Assembly (NCBI RefSeq): GCF_900177735.1
Contig: NZ_FXBB01000003.1
Coordinates: forward strand, 47,127-111,126
Direction of reading: 5' to 3'
DNA: 64,000 nt
Origin: Dethiosulfovibrio salsuginis
GTDB taxonomy: Bacteria; Synergistota; Synergistia; Synergistales; Dethiosulfovibrionaceae
Of the stretch, positions 34,855 to 44,656 are shown one piece after another (within the stretch, counting starts at the first letter, position 1; every line of letters starts with the position of its first letter). The notes under the pieces were generated by a model. The model saw only the letters and a list, made by a program, of their open reading frames with translations. It was not told the origin of the DNA and did no database searches. Both the position numbers and the translations under genes were made by a program.

Positions 34855-36477
34855 CTAGACCCCTTTCTTATGAAGTCTCTTCATATCCTTCACTATGAGG
34901 GCCAAATTGTGGGCGTGGTCGCCGATCCTCTCGAAGTTGCTGAGTATGTCGATAAAGACCACACCAGCGGAGGGGGTACAGTTTCCCTCGTTCAGCCTAT
35001 GGATGTGGTTCTTTCTCAGCTTCTGCTCCATATCGTCCACCTGCTCCTCAAGGACGTCTATTACCTCGTGGGCCTTGGCCAGGTCCTCCTCCTCAACAGC
35101 CTCGAGGCTGAGGGTCAACGAGCGATGGACGAGACCGTACATCTCCAAAAACTCGGTCATTCCCGTGCCGGAGAAAGACAGTTTATGCTCCAGCTTAAAC
35201 TCGTACATCTCTATCAGGTTTTGGGCGTGATCTCCGATTCTCTCTATATCCCCTAGGCCGTTGATATAGGAGGACAGGACCTGAGATAGGTCGCTGGAGA
35301 TGTGTCGCTCCCAAAGTTCCGAGGCGTAGGCGGCGATACGATGGGTCATCTCGTTTACGATCTTCTCCGTCTGGTTTACCTGCTGGATCATCTTAGGATC
35401 GTTGTTCACAAAGCCTTTCCGCACGTCCTCAAGCATAGTCAAAGTTATGTGCCCAAGCCGGAGGACCTCCTTACGGACGGCGTCAGCGGCAGCCGCAGGA
35501 GAGGCGGACAGAAGCTTAGGATCCAGATATTGAGGACCTGAAAGCTGTTCGTCAACGTCGGAGGGTATTATCTTTCTGATCAAAGCCACAAAAGCCGACG
35601 TAAAGGGCAGGAAGATAAGGGTGTTGGTGACGTTGAATATAGTGTGAGCGTTGGCTATCTGTCTGGCGATGTCGCCGGAGGTCGATACCACTATATGTTT
35701 GTAAAGAGGCATAGCCGCCAGGAATATACAGACCCCTATCAAGTTGAAGAGGACGTGCCCCGCCGCCGCCTGTTTGGCGGACCGACTGGCCCCTAGAGAG
35801 GCCAGAATAGCTGTGATAGTGGTCCCAAGGTTATCCCCCATAAGTATAGGTATCGCCGAATCTAGCGGAAGAAGACCCTGAACCGCCATAGCTATGGTTA
35901 GACCTATAGTCGCGGAGCTGGACTGTACCAGCATAGTAAGCCCCGTCCCTGCCAATATTCCCAAAAGAGGATTGTGACCGAAGGCCAGGAAGATATCCTT
36001 TCGACCTCTGAGAAAACTCATGGACTGCTCCATGTTGGTCATGCCGAGGAAAAGAAGCCCAAAGCCGACCATACCGTTTCCAAGATATTTCTGTTTCTTT
36101 GTCTTTCCAAAAACCGCCAGAATCATCCCTATACCGACGATAGGCAGGGCAAAGTCCTTTATCTTGAAGGCGATCATCTGAGCGGTGACGGTAGTCCCTA
36201 CGTTGGCTCCCATAATGACCCCTACCGCCTGCTTTAGGGTCATAAGACCGGCCTGAACGAAACTGACCGCCATGACGGTAGTACCGCTGCTGCTCTGGAT
36301 AAGGATAGTCACCAGAGTCCCTATGAGAACGCCCTTCACGGGAGTGCTAGTCAGAGAGGAAATCAGCTGCCTGAGCCTGTCTCCCGCCAGGTCCTGTAGG
36401 GAGTCGCTCATAAGCTTGATACCGTAGATGAAGAGCCCTAGCCCCCCTAGAATCTGAAAAAAATTCGCCATACTCAC
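34855..36477 (-). CDS. Na+/phosphate cotransporter with PhoU-like C-terminal domain
   Basis: About 540 residues: N-terminal NptA/PNaS repeats with the duplicated signatures VTILIQSSSGTTVMAVSFV and LTMLVQSSSATIGLTIAM, then a PhoU-like helical domain (from about residue 340). It takes up phosphate, or a related anion, with sodium. The GTG at 36477 has GGAGG 9 bases before it. A longer frame to 36816 runs antisense through the start of the next gene and is not supported. It leads an operon with aroD and aroE, a pairing with no obvious logic. Confidence 0.88.
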   Translation of the reverse strand: MSMANFFQILGGLGLFIYGIKLMSDSLQDLAGDRLRQLISSLTSTPVKGVLIGTLVTILIQSSSGTTVMAVSFVQAGLMTLKQAVGVIMGANVGTTVTAQMIAFKIKDFALPIVGIGMILAVFGKTKKQKYLGNGMVGFGLLFLGMTNMEQSMSFLRGRKDIFLAFGHNPLLGILAGTGLTMLVQSSSATIGLTIAMAVQGLLPLDSAIPILMGDNLGTTITAILASLGASRSAKQAAAGHVLFNLIGVCIFLAAMPLYKHIVVSTSGDIARQIANAHTIFNVTNTLIFLPFTSAFVALIRKIIPSDVDEQLSGPQYLDPKLLSASPAAAADAVRKEVLRLGHITLTMLEDVRKGFVNNDPKMIQQVNQTEKIVNEMTHRIAAYASELWERHISSDLSQVLSSYINGLGDIERIGDHAQNLIEMYEFKLEHKLSFSGTGMTEFLEMYGLVHRSLTLSLEAVEEEDLAKAHEVIDVLEEQVDDMEQKLRKNHIHRLNEGNCTPSAGVVFIDILSNFERIGDHAHNLALIVKDMKRLHKKGV

Positions 36478-36634
36478 TGTACCAATCCTCCGAACGGAAA
36501 TGATATCGACACATATAACCCCAGTGTATTGTACTGGTAAAACCGTTTTTTGTGGTGTAAATCCGGCGTATCCTCTATTTTCGAGATATAATAGCCCTCT
36601 GGAAAACAAACGTCCCAAAGGAGCTGAGTTTAAA

Positions 36635-37813
36635 TTGAATAAAAGATACGACTTCGATGAGATCATAGAGAGACGTGGAACGGACTGCGAAAAGTGGGAT
36701 GGCCTGGAGGATACCTTCGGGAAACCGGACCTTACCGCTCTCTGGGTGGCTGACATGGACTTCAGAGCCCCTAAGGAGGTCATCGATGTCCTTAAAAAAA
36801 GGGTCGAACACGGCATCTTCGGCTACACCCGATACCCAGACAGCTGGTATCAGGCCTTTATAGACTGGACGATCCGCCGTCATAAGTGGCAGGTGAAGAG
36901 GGAGTGGATAACCCACTCTCCAGGTCTCGTCACAGCTATGGGAATAGCCATCAGGGCCTTCAGCGACCCAGGGGACAGGCTGGTCATCCAGCCCCCAGTG
37001 TATCACCATTTTGCGGAGGAAATCAGGCTAAACGACAGGATTCCCGCATTAAACCCCCTTAAGTACGGGGACGGAAGGTTCTCCATGGACCTTGAGGACC
37101 TGGACGAGAAGCTAAAAGATGCCAAGATGATGTTCCTCTGTAGTCCTCACAACCCAGCGGGAAGGGTCTGGACGGAGGAGGAGCTTAGAGCGGTAGCGGA
37201 CCTCTGCGTAAAGCACGACGTCATATTGATAAGCGACGAAATACACTGCGACGTAGTTTACAAAGGCCACGTACATCGGCCCATAGCCTCCATATCGCCG
37301 GAGATAGAGCAGCTATGTGCGGTCTTTATGGCCCCGAGCAAGACCTTCAACATCGCCGGATTTAAGGCCTCAGCGGTGGTCATACCGAACAAAGACCTGA
37401 GGGAGAGATATAACTCGGCCCTCTCTACCCTCCATCTCGAGGGCGGAACCTGTATGTCCATACCGGCCTTCGAGGCGGCCTACAGCTACGGCGAGCCCTG
37501 GCTGGAGGAGCTCCTCGTATACCTGGAGGGAACGGTGGACATGGTGGAGAATTTTCTTGCAGAGGAGATTCCCTCTATCTCCCTGGTGAGACCGGAGGGT
37601 ACCTACGTTCCCCTGATAGACTGTCGCTCCCTGAAGATGGACCCCGATCAGCTTCACAGCTTCCTGATCGGAGCGGGGGTAGCCATGAACAGAGGGGCAA
37701 ACTTCGGCATCGGAGGGGAGGGCTTCGCGAGACTGAACATAGCCACTCCCAGATCGGTAGTGATGGAGGGGCTCAAAAAGATAGCCTCGGCGGTCAAAAA
37801 ACTGGACCGCTAA
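36635..37813 (+). CDS. MalY/PatB-family cystathionine beta-lyase (PLP)
   Basis: 392-residue fold-type I PLP enzyme with N-terminal WVADMDF, the PLP-contact SPHNPAGRVW and ISDEIHCDV blocks, and Schiff-base Lys in APSKTFNIAG. The family cleaves cystathionine or cysteine-type C-S bonds, releasing ammonia, pyruvate and a thiol or sulfide. The TTG at 36635 is chosen because AAAGGAG lies upstream and the protein begins like its relatives; the frame extends to 36500 only as noncoding sequence. A TATAAT at 36587-36592 could be its -10 element. Confidence 0.88.
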   Translation: MNKRYDFDEIIERRGTDCEKWDGLEDTFGKPDLTALWVADMDFRAPKEVIDVLKKRVEHGIFGYTRYPDSWYQAFIDWTIRRHKWQVKREWITHSPGLVTAMGIAIRAFSDPGDRLVIQPPVYHHFAEEIRLNDRIPALNPLKYGDGRFSMDLEDLDEKLKDAKMMFLCSPHNPAGRVWTEEELRAVADLCVKHDVILISDEIHCDVVYKGHVHRPIASISPEIEQLCAVFMAPSKTFNIAGFKASAVVIPNKDLRERYNSALSTLHLEGGTCMSIPAFEAAYSYGEPWLEELLVYLEGTVDMVENFLAEEIPSISLVRPEGTYVPLIDCRSLKMDPDQLHSFLIGAGVAMNRGANFGIGGEGFARLNIATPRSVVMEGLKKIASAVKKLDR

Positions 37814-37833
37814 GACGGTCAGGAGGCTGGAGT

Positions 37834-39270
37834 ATGGGACATTTTAAAGGACTTTGCTGGTTGCTTCTTCTGTCGGTTCCTCTGTTCTCCTTAGGGGCCT
37901 GGGGCAACGGCTCCACACAGAACCGTCTGGACACCCTCTCCGAGGGCTATATCTTCAGCTTTCCTCTGGTCACCATGTCGGTGACGATGAAAAACGCCAC
38001 TAACACCGTGGAGGAAACGACAAAAAAAGCACCGATAAACAGGTTGCACCACGCCGAGAGACTGGCCAGTGCCGCCTTTCGTGAGGTGGTCACGCCGAAC
38101 GTGGACACCCTCTACTCTCAGGCCTTTATAGACCTGAAAGACGGACCACTGGTGTTCGTAAAACCGTCATCGGACCGCTACTGCTCCGCCCAGTTTCTCG
38201 ACGGCTGGACCAATTCGGTGGCAATAGCGGGATCCGGCGGCACGGAGGACGGCGAGTCGGAACAGGTGTGAATCCTCCTGAGGACCGACGACGACACCGT
38301 GGTCCCGGAGGGAATGAGGGAGGCCCGTTTTTCCGGCAACTTAGGCTGGATAATAGGCCGAACTCTGTGCAGGGGAGAGGAGGACATGGAAAACGTCCGA
38401 GCCATCCAAAAGGGCATGAAGCTGTTGCCCCTGGCGGCATACCTCAGCGGAGAGACCTACGTTCCCCCTGTAGGCACCTACGATCCTAAGCGCGACTACG
38501 TCCCTGTGGAACGAGTGGTGGGAATGACGGCGGAGGAGTTCTTCCACGAGGCGAACAAGCTCATGTTGGACAACCCCCCGGTCGCAGAGGATACGCCAAC
38601 GGTGGAGAAGCTCAGGGCTATAGGGATCGGGCCAGGGCTCTCCTTCGACCTCTCGGTCTTGGGATCCGATCCCAAGAAAAGAGAAAAGACCTGGAAAGAG
38701 CTATTAGCTAAGGTGAATCAGAGGATAATAGAATCCAGTCAAAAGTTCCTATCCCACTGGGGACCATGGCGATACCTAGGGGAACCTATAGCCCAGTTTG
38801 GGACGGAGTACGACTACCGTGCTATGGTCGCCCTTAAGGGGCTAGGGGCAAACCCGGTCTCCGCGGCGATCTACGCCAGTTCCAAAGTAGACTCTAACGG
38901 AGATCCTCTGAAGGCGGGCGAGCGCTACAGGGTCCGTTTCAAAAAGGGGGCACTCCCTCCGGTTAAAGGGGACGGTTTTTGGTCTATAACCGCCTACGGC
39001 GACGACAGCTTCCTGATACCTAACGAACTGGACCGATACTGCATAAACGACCGGACACCGCTGATCTTCAATCCAGACGGCTCGCTGGAACTGCTACTTC
39101 AGCCCGAACCACCTAAAGAGGACGATCCACTTAAGGCCAACTGGCTTCCTACAGGGGACCAGGGATTCCACCTGTTTTTACGGATATACTGCCCCGACAG
39201 GGAGAGGATAGGCGGAAACTGGGAGGCTCCCAGCATATTTAAAATCGATACCGCTCCCACCGCACAGTAA
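37834..39270 (+). pseudogene. DUF1254/DUF1214 protein interrupted by one in-frame TGA
   Basis: A signal peptide (residues 1-23) begins a frame that runs from 37834 to 39270 and is broken only by TGA at 38269-38271. Read through, it gives about 478 codons, the usual size of secreted proteins with a DUF1254 domain followed by DUF1214. Both domains keep family features (VTPNVDTLYSQAFIDL, then GFWSITAYGDDSF-like FWSITAYGDDSFLIPN). The absence of other lesions argues for a recent nonsense mutation, a base error, or selenocysteine readthrough; a hairpin follows the TGA. Function of the family is not established. Confidence 0.7.
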
Positions 39271-39279
39271 AAAGTCCAC

Positions 39280-39325
39280 ACAAAGATGCCCAAATCTGCC
39301 TAGATTGGGGCATCTTTGTCTTTTT
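39280..39325 (+). terminator. intrinsic terminator after the DUF1254 gene
   Basis: ACAAAGATGCCCAAATCT (39280-39297) pairs with 39302-39319 with a single mismatch around a 4-base loop, followed by CTTTTTC. Confidence 0.8.
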
Positions 39326-39351
39326 CTCACAAGCAAGACTTATGGCTCACG

Positions 39352-39379
39352 TTGACAAATTCGAGACAGAGTTTATGCT
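39352..39379 (+). promoter_or_regulatory. promoter of the ABC/hydrogenase operon
   Basis: TTGACA (39352-39357) and TATGCT (39374-39379) are 16 bases apart, 43 bases before the ATG of the permease gene. No other promoter was seen before 46079, which supports a single long operon. Confidence 0.6.
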
Positions 39380-39421
39380 GTAAATCGTTATCCAGTATGC
39401 AAAAAACAGAAGAGGAGAGCC

Positions 39422-40213
39422 ATGGATATTCATTTAAAAAAGGCCCTATCAAAGTCAAAAGGCGGCCTGAGGGGCCTGATCGGTCCCTCTATTCTGCTGT
39501 TTTCCTGGTGGCTTGGCTCCCATAAGGCCATCTGGAACCCCTTCATAATTCCGTCCCCCGAGAGCACCGTCCAGGCCCTCATCTCCATGATAGAGGACGG
39601 AAGCCTGATCGACCACGTAGCGTCCAGCACTGGAAGGATATTGAGTGGTTTTGCAATCGCTCTCGTTACAGCGGTTCCCACAGGGGTGCTTTCAGGGCTC
39701 TCTCCAGGATTTAGTGCCTATTTTTCCTCCTCTTTAAGTTTTTTAAACCATCTCCCCCCTCTGGCCCTTTTCCCTGTGCTCATGCTCTGGTTCGGCATAG
39801 GGGAGCCGTCTAAAATAGGGGTTATTTTCCTGGCCTCTTTCTTCCCGATCTACCTGAACACCATGGAAGGGGTCAGGACGGTCAACAAATCTCTCGTCGA
39901 GGCATCCAGGTCCTGCGGAGCATCTACCTGGAGGACCTTTATCCACGTGACCTTACCCTGTGCTGTACCGGGAATTATAACCGGCATGAGGGTGGGCCTA
40001 AGTTACGGCTGGAGATCTCTGGTAGGGGCGGAGCTGGTGGCCTCGTCGTCGGGACTGGGATTCCTCCTTCACAGGGCGGAGGTATTCTCCAGGCCGGATA
40101 TTATGGCCGCAACCCTTATCACCATGGGAATCTTAGGGATCCTGCTCGATAGAGCTATTGGGTATTTGACTATGAGCGATTCAGACTACATGGAAAGACT
40201 GAGAAGGAGGTAA
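39422..40213 (+). CDS. ABC permease, SsuC/TauC type
   Basis: 263-residue inner membrane permease with about six helices and the EAA loop in VEASRSCGASTWRTFIHVTLP. It resembles permeases for nitrate, taurine, sulfonates and thiamine precursors. The ATG at 39422 follows GAGGAGAGCC. It is 5 bases before the binding-protein gene. No ATPase gene accompanies it here, so it must borrow one encoded elsewhere or have lost it. It begins an operon of [FeFe]-hydrogenase proteins. Confidence 0.85.
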   Translation: MDIHLKKALSKSKGGLRGLIGPSILLFSWWLGSHKAIWNPFIIPSPESTVQALISMIEDGSLIDHVASSTGRILSGFAIALVTAVPTGVLSGLSPGFSAYFSSSLSFLNHLPPLALFPVLMLWFGIGEPSKIGVIFLASFFPIYLNTMEGVRTVNKSLVEASRSCGASTWRTFIHVTLPCAVPGIITGMRVGLSYGWRSLVGAELVASSSGLGFLLHRAEVFSRPDIMAATLITMGILGILLDRAIGYLTMSDSDYMERLRRR

Positions 40214-40218
40214 TTGGT

Positions 40219-41139
40219 ATGTCCAGGATCAAAAGGCTTTTGACCGCGGCGATTTTTGTGATAATATTCACTATACCCTCTCAGGGCTCGGAAAAGGTGG
40301 GTATCTCGGTGATAAAGGCCCTTATGAACGTCCCAACGGCGGTGGAGCAGGAATTGGGGCTGTTTCAGAAGCACTTCGGAGATAAGGTGAACCTGTACTT
40401 ACCGGAGCTCTCCGCAGGTTTTCGACAGGCTCAGGCCATGGCTGCCGGTCAGATAGAGTTCGCAAACTGTATGGGATCGACCTCTCTGCTGGTCGCCGCC
40501 TCCGGTGGACTGGATATCAGGATACTGTCCGTATACAGCCGATCGCCAGAGGTATTCAAGATCCTGGTAAACTCCGATCGGATCACCTCGATATCGGACC
40601 TGAGAGGGAAAACCCTAGGTGGCCCTATGGGGACGGTGCTCCATTTTCTACTGGCCTCCGCCCTAAAACAGGAGGGCCTTTCCCTTAAGGACGTCGAGTT
40701 TATCGATATGCCCCACGACAGGGCGGTTGCGGCGCTCCTGTCAGGTCAGATAGACGGAGCTCTGGCCACCGGCCCTGTTGCCCTAGGTGGAATTAAAAGG
40801 GGAGCCAGAGAACTGGTGAACGGAAAGGGATTGATAGGAGGTCTGGCGCTGGTGGGGGTGAGCGGCAAAACCGCCAGAGAGAGGCCCGACCTGGTCCGTT
40901 CCTTCGCAGACGCCCAGAAAGATGCGGTGGAGGCCATAGCACAAGACCCCCGCTGGGCTTGGGGGCTTCTATCCAGAGACTCTATGATCTCTAAGGAATT
41001 TATAGAGGCCACGATGGGGCTGTACGACTTCTCTCCGGCAATCACCTCGGAGGACGTAAAAAACCTGGAGGAGGAGGTAGTCTTTCTACAGGATCTATCC
41101 ATAATTGGGGAGATAGATCTAAATTCGCTGATACTTTAG
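40219..41139 (+). CDS. ABC substrate-binding protein, NMT1/SsuA-like
   Basis: 306 residues with an N-terminal signal peptide (about 1-23) and an NMT1/SsuA-type periplasmic binding fold (VEQELGLFQKHFGD, GQIEFANCMGSTSLLVAAS, GKTLGGPMGTVLHFLL). It should deliver a small organic or anionic ligand to the permease encoded just before it. The next gene, a 2Fe-2S protein of the hydrogenase group, starts 23 bases later. Confidence 0.85.
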   Translation: MSRIKRLLTAAIFVIIFTIPSQGSEKVGISVIKALMNVPTAVEQELGLFQKHFGDKVNLYLPELSAGFRQAQAMAAGQIEFANCMGSTSLLVAASGGLDIRILSVYSRSPEVFKILVNSDRITSISDLRGKTLGGPMGTVLHFLLASALKQEGLSLKDVEFIDMPHDRAVAALLSGQIDGALATGPVALGGIKRGARELVNGKGLIGGLALVGVSGKTARERPDLVRSFADAQKDAVEAIAQDPRWAWGLLSRDSMISKEFIEATMGLYDFSPAITSEDVKNLEEEVVFLQDLSIIGEIDLNSLIL

Positions 41140-41162
41140 AGGCGACAGGGGGAACGATCGTC

Positions 41163-41420
41163 ATGAAGCAGCACACAATAGTTATCTGTATGGGGAGTTC
41201 GTGCTTTTCCAGAGGTAACCAGGAAAACCTCCAGAAGGTGAAGGATTTTCTGGAGAGAAACAGCCTTACCGACAAGGTCCTGTTAAAGGGGAGCAGATGC
41301 GAGGGAGAGTGTCTGAAAGGACCTAACATGACGGTGGACGGAAGGATATTCAACCGAATCTGTCAGGATAATATAGACGCTATTTTGACCGAAGCTCTAC
41401 TAGGGGGGCAAACTCTATGA
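41163..41420 (+). CDS. thioredoxin-like [2Fe-2S] protein (NuoE/HydC type)
   Basis: 85-residue thioredoxin-fold ferredoxin with four cluster Cys in CMGSSCF and RCEGECLKGP. Such proteins pass electrons to or from NuoE-like partners and [FeFe]-hydrogenases. It overlaps the sensory hydrogenase gene by 4 bases, so it probably serves that protein. Confidence 0.85.
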   Translation: MKQHTIVICMGSSCFSRGNQENLQKVKDFLERNSLTDKVLLKGSRCEGECLKGPNMTVDGRIFNRICQDNIDAILTEALLGGQTL

Positions 41421-43165
41421 CCTCCGCAAACAGAGACCCCAGTTCTTTCGCCATCTACACCGTGGAGAACGACTGTCAGGATTGCTACAAGTGCGTCAGA
41501 GGGTGCCCGGTAAAGGCCATAAAGGTGGAGAACGGCCACGCCCAGGAGATAGCCGACTCCTGCATAATCTGCGGCAGATGCGTCGAGATATGCCCTGTAG
41601 GTGCAAAGAGGGTCAGAGACGACGTGACCCCCGTAAAAGAGCTGCTTAGATCGGGAAGACCGGTCTACGTATCGCTGGCCCCATCCTGGGTCGGTGAGTT
41701 CGCCGGGGTGTCCCCCAGCCAGATAGTACAGGCCATAAAGGCCCTTGGCTTCAGAGAGGTCGGAGAGACCGCCCTGGGAGCCCAGGAAGTATCCGCCTCT
41801 TTGGCCCGATTTTTACGTCACGCCGGACCGGGGCTTTACCTCTCCACCGCCTGCCCGAGCACGGTGGAATACGTCATAAGATACCTGCCCCACCTTTCCA
41901 ACTGCCTGACCCCTGTGGCCTCCCCTCTCCTGGCCCACTGTAGGATACTTCGTAAACACATGGATCCCGAGGGAGCGATGGTTTTCTTCGGGCCCTGTAT
42001 AGCGAAAAAAGAGGAGGCGGACACCCATAAAGAGCTCCTGGACGGAGCCCTGACATTTCAGGACCTCAAAAACTGGTTTGAGGAAGAGGGCGTAGACCCT
42101 AGGTCATTTAAAGACAACTCCCCTCGATTTTTTCCTCTAGACGCCGAGGAGGGAAACCACTACCCCATAGAGGGCGGCATGATAGAGACCATAAAGGCCT
42201 CAGGCGACTTCAGCCACGTCAGGTTTTTGACGGTATCGGGAATATATTCTATAAAGAAAGCTCTGGACGCTGCGGACCCCTCTAAGCTAACGTCACCGGT
42301 GTTCATAGAATGCCTTACCTGTCCTGGAGGATGTATAAACGGCCCAGGCTCGTCGAAAGACAGGGACGGCCTATCACGATGGGTGGACGTAAAGGAGTTC
42401 GCAGGACCTCTGGATAAAGCAGCTGGCCGGACTGAGACGGTAGTCGTAGCGGAGGCCTACGTGCCGGAGATACCGGCGACAGGGGACATAACGGAAAAAC
42501 AGATCACCCAGGCGCTGTTTACCGTGGGGAAGAGATCTAAAGAGGACGAGCTAAACTGCGGAGGATGCGGCTACGACACCTGCCGGGCCTTCGCCAGAGC
42601 GCTGGTCCTAGGCAGGGCGGAGGACTGTATGTGCGTCTCCTACATGAGAAAAAAAGCCCATAAAAAGGCTAACGCCATGTTGAGAAGCATGCCCTCCGGG
42701 GTCGTCATAGCGGACCAGGACCTTCAGATAGTGGAGTGCAACGAAAGGTTTGCAACCTTTATGGGAACGGAGATCCAGAGCCTCTACCAGGTCTCCGACG
42801 GCCTTAAAGGTGCCCAGCTCAACAAGATAGCCCCCGCCTTTGCCCACCTTATGTCCGGTGTCCTCGAGACCGATCAGGACGTCCACTACGACCACTTCCG
42901 GGTGGGAGATAAGCTCTTCGAGATAACCGTATTCTCCATAGAGCCCCACTTCACCGTCGGGGCGGTGGTCCTCGACGTCACCAGGAGGGAGATCCGCAGG
43001 GACCAGATAGCCCACAGGGCGGATCAGGTGATTAAGAAAAACCTGGCCACCGTGCAGGAAATAGCCTGCCGACTGGGAGAGCATATGGCGGACACCGAGA
43101 TCCTCCTGAGGGAAATAGCCGAGGGCTACGGCTCCGAAGGCGATATGCACGAGGAAAACAAGTAG
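41417..43165 (+). CDS. sensory [FeFe]-hydrogenase-like protein with PAS domain (HydS-like)
   Basis: 582 residues: two 4Fe-4S clusters at the N terminus (CQDCYKCVRGC, CIICGRCVEIC), an H-cluster domain (about 65-330), a 4-Cys cluster region (CGGCGYDTC), and a PAS domain (about 415-530). H-cluster motifs are STACPS, GPCIAKKEE and ECLTCPGGC. In the first motif the Cys that relays protons in catalytic enzymes is Ala, as reported for group C sensory hydrogenases. It therefore probably senses hydrogen rather than turning it over. Signal output may go to the phosphatase encoded next. Confidence 0.88.
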   Translation: MTSANRDPSSFAIYTVENDCQDCYKCVRGCPVKAIKVENGHAQEIADSCIICGRCVEICPVGAKRVRDDVTPVKELLRSGRPVYVSLAPSWVGEFAGVSPSQIVQAIKALGFREVGETALGAQEVSASLARFLRHAGPGLYLSTACPSTVEYVIRYLPHLSNCLTPVASPLLAHCRILRKHMDPEGAMVFFGPCIAKKEEADTHKELLDGALTFQDLKNWFEEEGVDPRSFKDNSPRFFPLDAEEGNHYPIEGGMIETIKASGDFSHVRFLTVSGIYSIKKALDAADPSKLTSPVFIECLTCPGGCINGPGSSKDRDGLSRWVDVKEFAGPLDKAAGRTETVVVAEAYVPEIPATGDITEKQITQALFTVGKRSKEDELNCGGCGYDTCRAFARALVLGRAEDCMCVSYMRKKAHKKANAMLRSMPSGVVIADQDLQIVECNERFATFMGTEIQSLYQVSDGLKGAQLNKIAPAFAHLMSGVLETDQDVHYDHFRVGDKLFEITVFSIEPHFTVGAVVLDVTRREIRRDQIAHRADQVIKKNLATVQEIACRLGEHMADTEILLREIAEGYGSEGDMHEENK

Positions 43166-43167
43166 CC

Positions 43168-44343
43168 ATGCAGGGACCTCTTTTTCTGGAGATAGACGTA
43201 GCCCAAAAGGCCAAGGAAGGTCAGTCCATATTCGGAGACACCTTTATGAGCCAGCCAGCTCAGGAGAAAAACCGAATAATATCGGTTCTCTCCGACGGTC
43301 TGGGAAGCGGCGTTAAGGCCAACATACTGTCCTCCATGACAGCCAGCATGGCTTTAAGGTTTATAGCCAGCGACATGGACTTTCTCCACTCCGCGGAGAT
43401 AATGATGGAGGCCCTTCCGGTGTGTCAGGTGAGAAATATCAGCTACGCCACCTTTACCATAGTGGACAGCGTTTTAAAGGGCTGGACCAGAATCATAGAG
43501 ATGGACAACCCAAAAACCATCTTCATCCGGGACAACCAGATCCTCCCTCTGACCTATCGGGAGGTAGAATCCCCAAGGTGGAACAAGCGAAAGATCCTCC
43601 TGAGCGAGATACTGACCAAGCCGGAGGACCGAATAATACTCCTGTCCGACGGCATCACCCAGTCGGGAATGGGCAGTTGGAGCTATCCTCTGGGATGGGG
43701 TGAAGAGGGCTGTCAGACCTTGGTCCTTGAGGTTGTAAAAAAGAAACCTTACATATCCGCCCAAGAGCTGTCGGAACTGATACTGGAGGAGGCTCTATCG
43801 AAGGAGCCTCTGAGAAAGGCAGGAGACGACATGACCTGCTCGGTCATGTACTTCCGACGCCCCAGAAACCTCATATTGCTCACCGGCCCCCCTTTCGCAA
43901 AGGATAAAGACGGCGAGTACGCCGCCATGCTCGAGACCTTCGAAGGATCCAAGGTCGTATGTGGAGGCACCACCGCCGACATAGTCGCGAGAGAGTTAGG
44001 CAGGGATATAGAGACCGACATCTCAACCGGAGCGCCAGGGATCCCCCCTCTTTCCATAATAAAAGGGGTCGACCTGGTCACCGAGGGAATTCTGACCCTC
44101 ACCGAGGCGAACAAAATACTCAAAAACAACGAGGGGCTGGACAGAAACAACCCGGCGGCCAAACTAGCCAGACTCCTCATGGGGAACGACGTCATACAGT
44201 TCGTCGTAGGGACCAGGATAAACGAGGCACATCAGGATCCCTCCCTCCCGGTGGAGATAGAGATAAGGCGAAATATAGTCAAAAACCTCTCCAACACCTT
44301 AAGGGAAAAATATCTCAAAAAAACGTCCATACGTTACATATGA
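43168..44343 (+). CDS. SpoIIE/PP2C-type serine phosphatase
   Basis: 391-residue protein whose N-terminal domain has the metal-binding pattern of SpoIIE-type PP2C phosphatases (ISVLSDGLGSGVKA, LLSDGITQSG, GDDMTCSVMYF). The remaining 150 residues (from LLTGPPFAKDKDGEY) are a domain seen with such phosphatases in hydrogenase operons. It lies 2 bases after the sensory hydrogenase gene. A pathway in which hydrogen sensing alters protein phosphorylation is a reasonable reading, but the target is not visible here. Confidence 0.82.
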   Translation: MQGPLFLEIDVAQKAKEGQSIFGDTFMSQPAQEKNRIISVLSDGLGSGVKANILSSMTASMALRFIASDMDFLHSAEIMMEALPVCQVRNISYATFTIVDSVLKGWTRIIEMDNPKTIFIRDNQILPLTYREVESPRWNKRKILLSEILTKPEDRIILLSDGITQSGMGSWSYPLGWGEEGCQTLVLEVVKKKPYISAQELSELILEEALSKEPLRKAGDDMTCSVMYFRRPRNLILLTGPPFAKDKDGEYAAMLETFEGSKVVCGGTTADIVARELGRDIETDISTGAPGIPPLSIIKGVDLVTEGILTLTEANKILKNNEGLDRNNPAAKLARLLMGNDVIQFVVGTRINEAHQDPSLPVEIEIRRNIVKNLSNTLREKYLKKTSIRYI

Positions 44344-44365
44344 TCTTTCAAGAGGGGGGAAACAC

Positions 44366-44656
44366 ATGAAGCCAGTAAAAGTAACGGTCTGTACAGGGAC
44401 CACCTGCCATCTGATGGGGGCGTCCCAGTTTCACACCCTAAAGGACCACCTCGACGACGACGTAAAACCCTACGTCATCCTGGAGGGATCTCACTGCCTG
44501 GGGTTTTGCGGATCAAAGGACCTAGGACAGGCTCCTTTCGTCCTTTTAAACGGCACCCCCGTCGCCAGGGCGACACTGCCAAAACTGGTTAGATGGGTTG
44601 AGAAGATGGTAAGGGAGGAACCTTTCAGCGATGGAGAATGTCCTGAGATGCGATAA
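44366..44656 (+). CDS. thioredoxin-like [2Fe-2S] protein, second copy
   Basis: 96 residues with cluster Cys in CTGTTCHLMG and HCLGFCGSKD, of the NuoE/HydC type. It overlaps the following hydrogenase gene by 26 bases, so it is probably that enzyme's electron partner. It is only distantly similar to the copy at 41163. Confidence 0.85.
   Translation: MKPVKVTVCTGTTCHLMGASQFHTLKDHLDDDVKPYVILEGSHCLGFCGSKDLGQAPFVLLNGTPVARATLPKLVRWVEKMVREEPFSDGECPEMR

Noticed and set aside
36478..36816. N-terminal extension of the Na+/phosphate symporter
   Set aside because: The extension lies over the start of the PatB gene on the other strand and lacks membrane character; the GTG at 36477 has a proper ribosome site.
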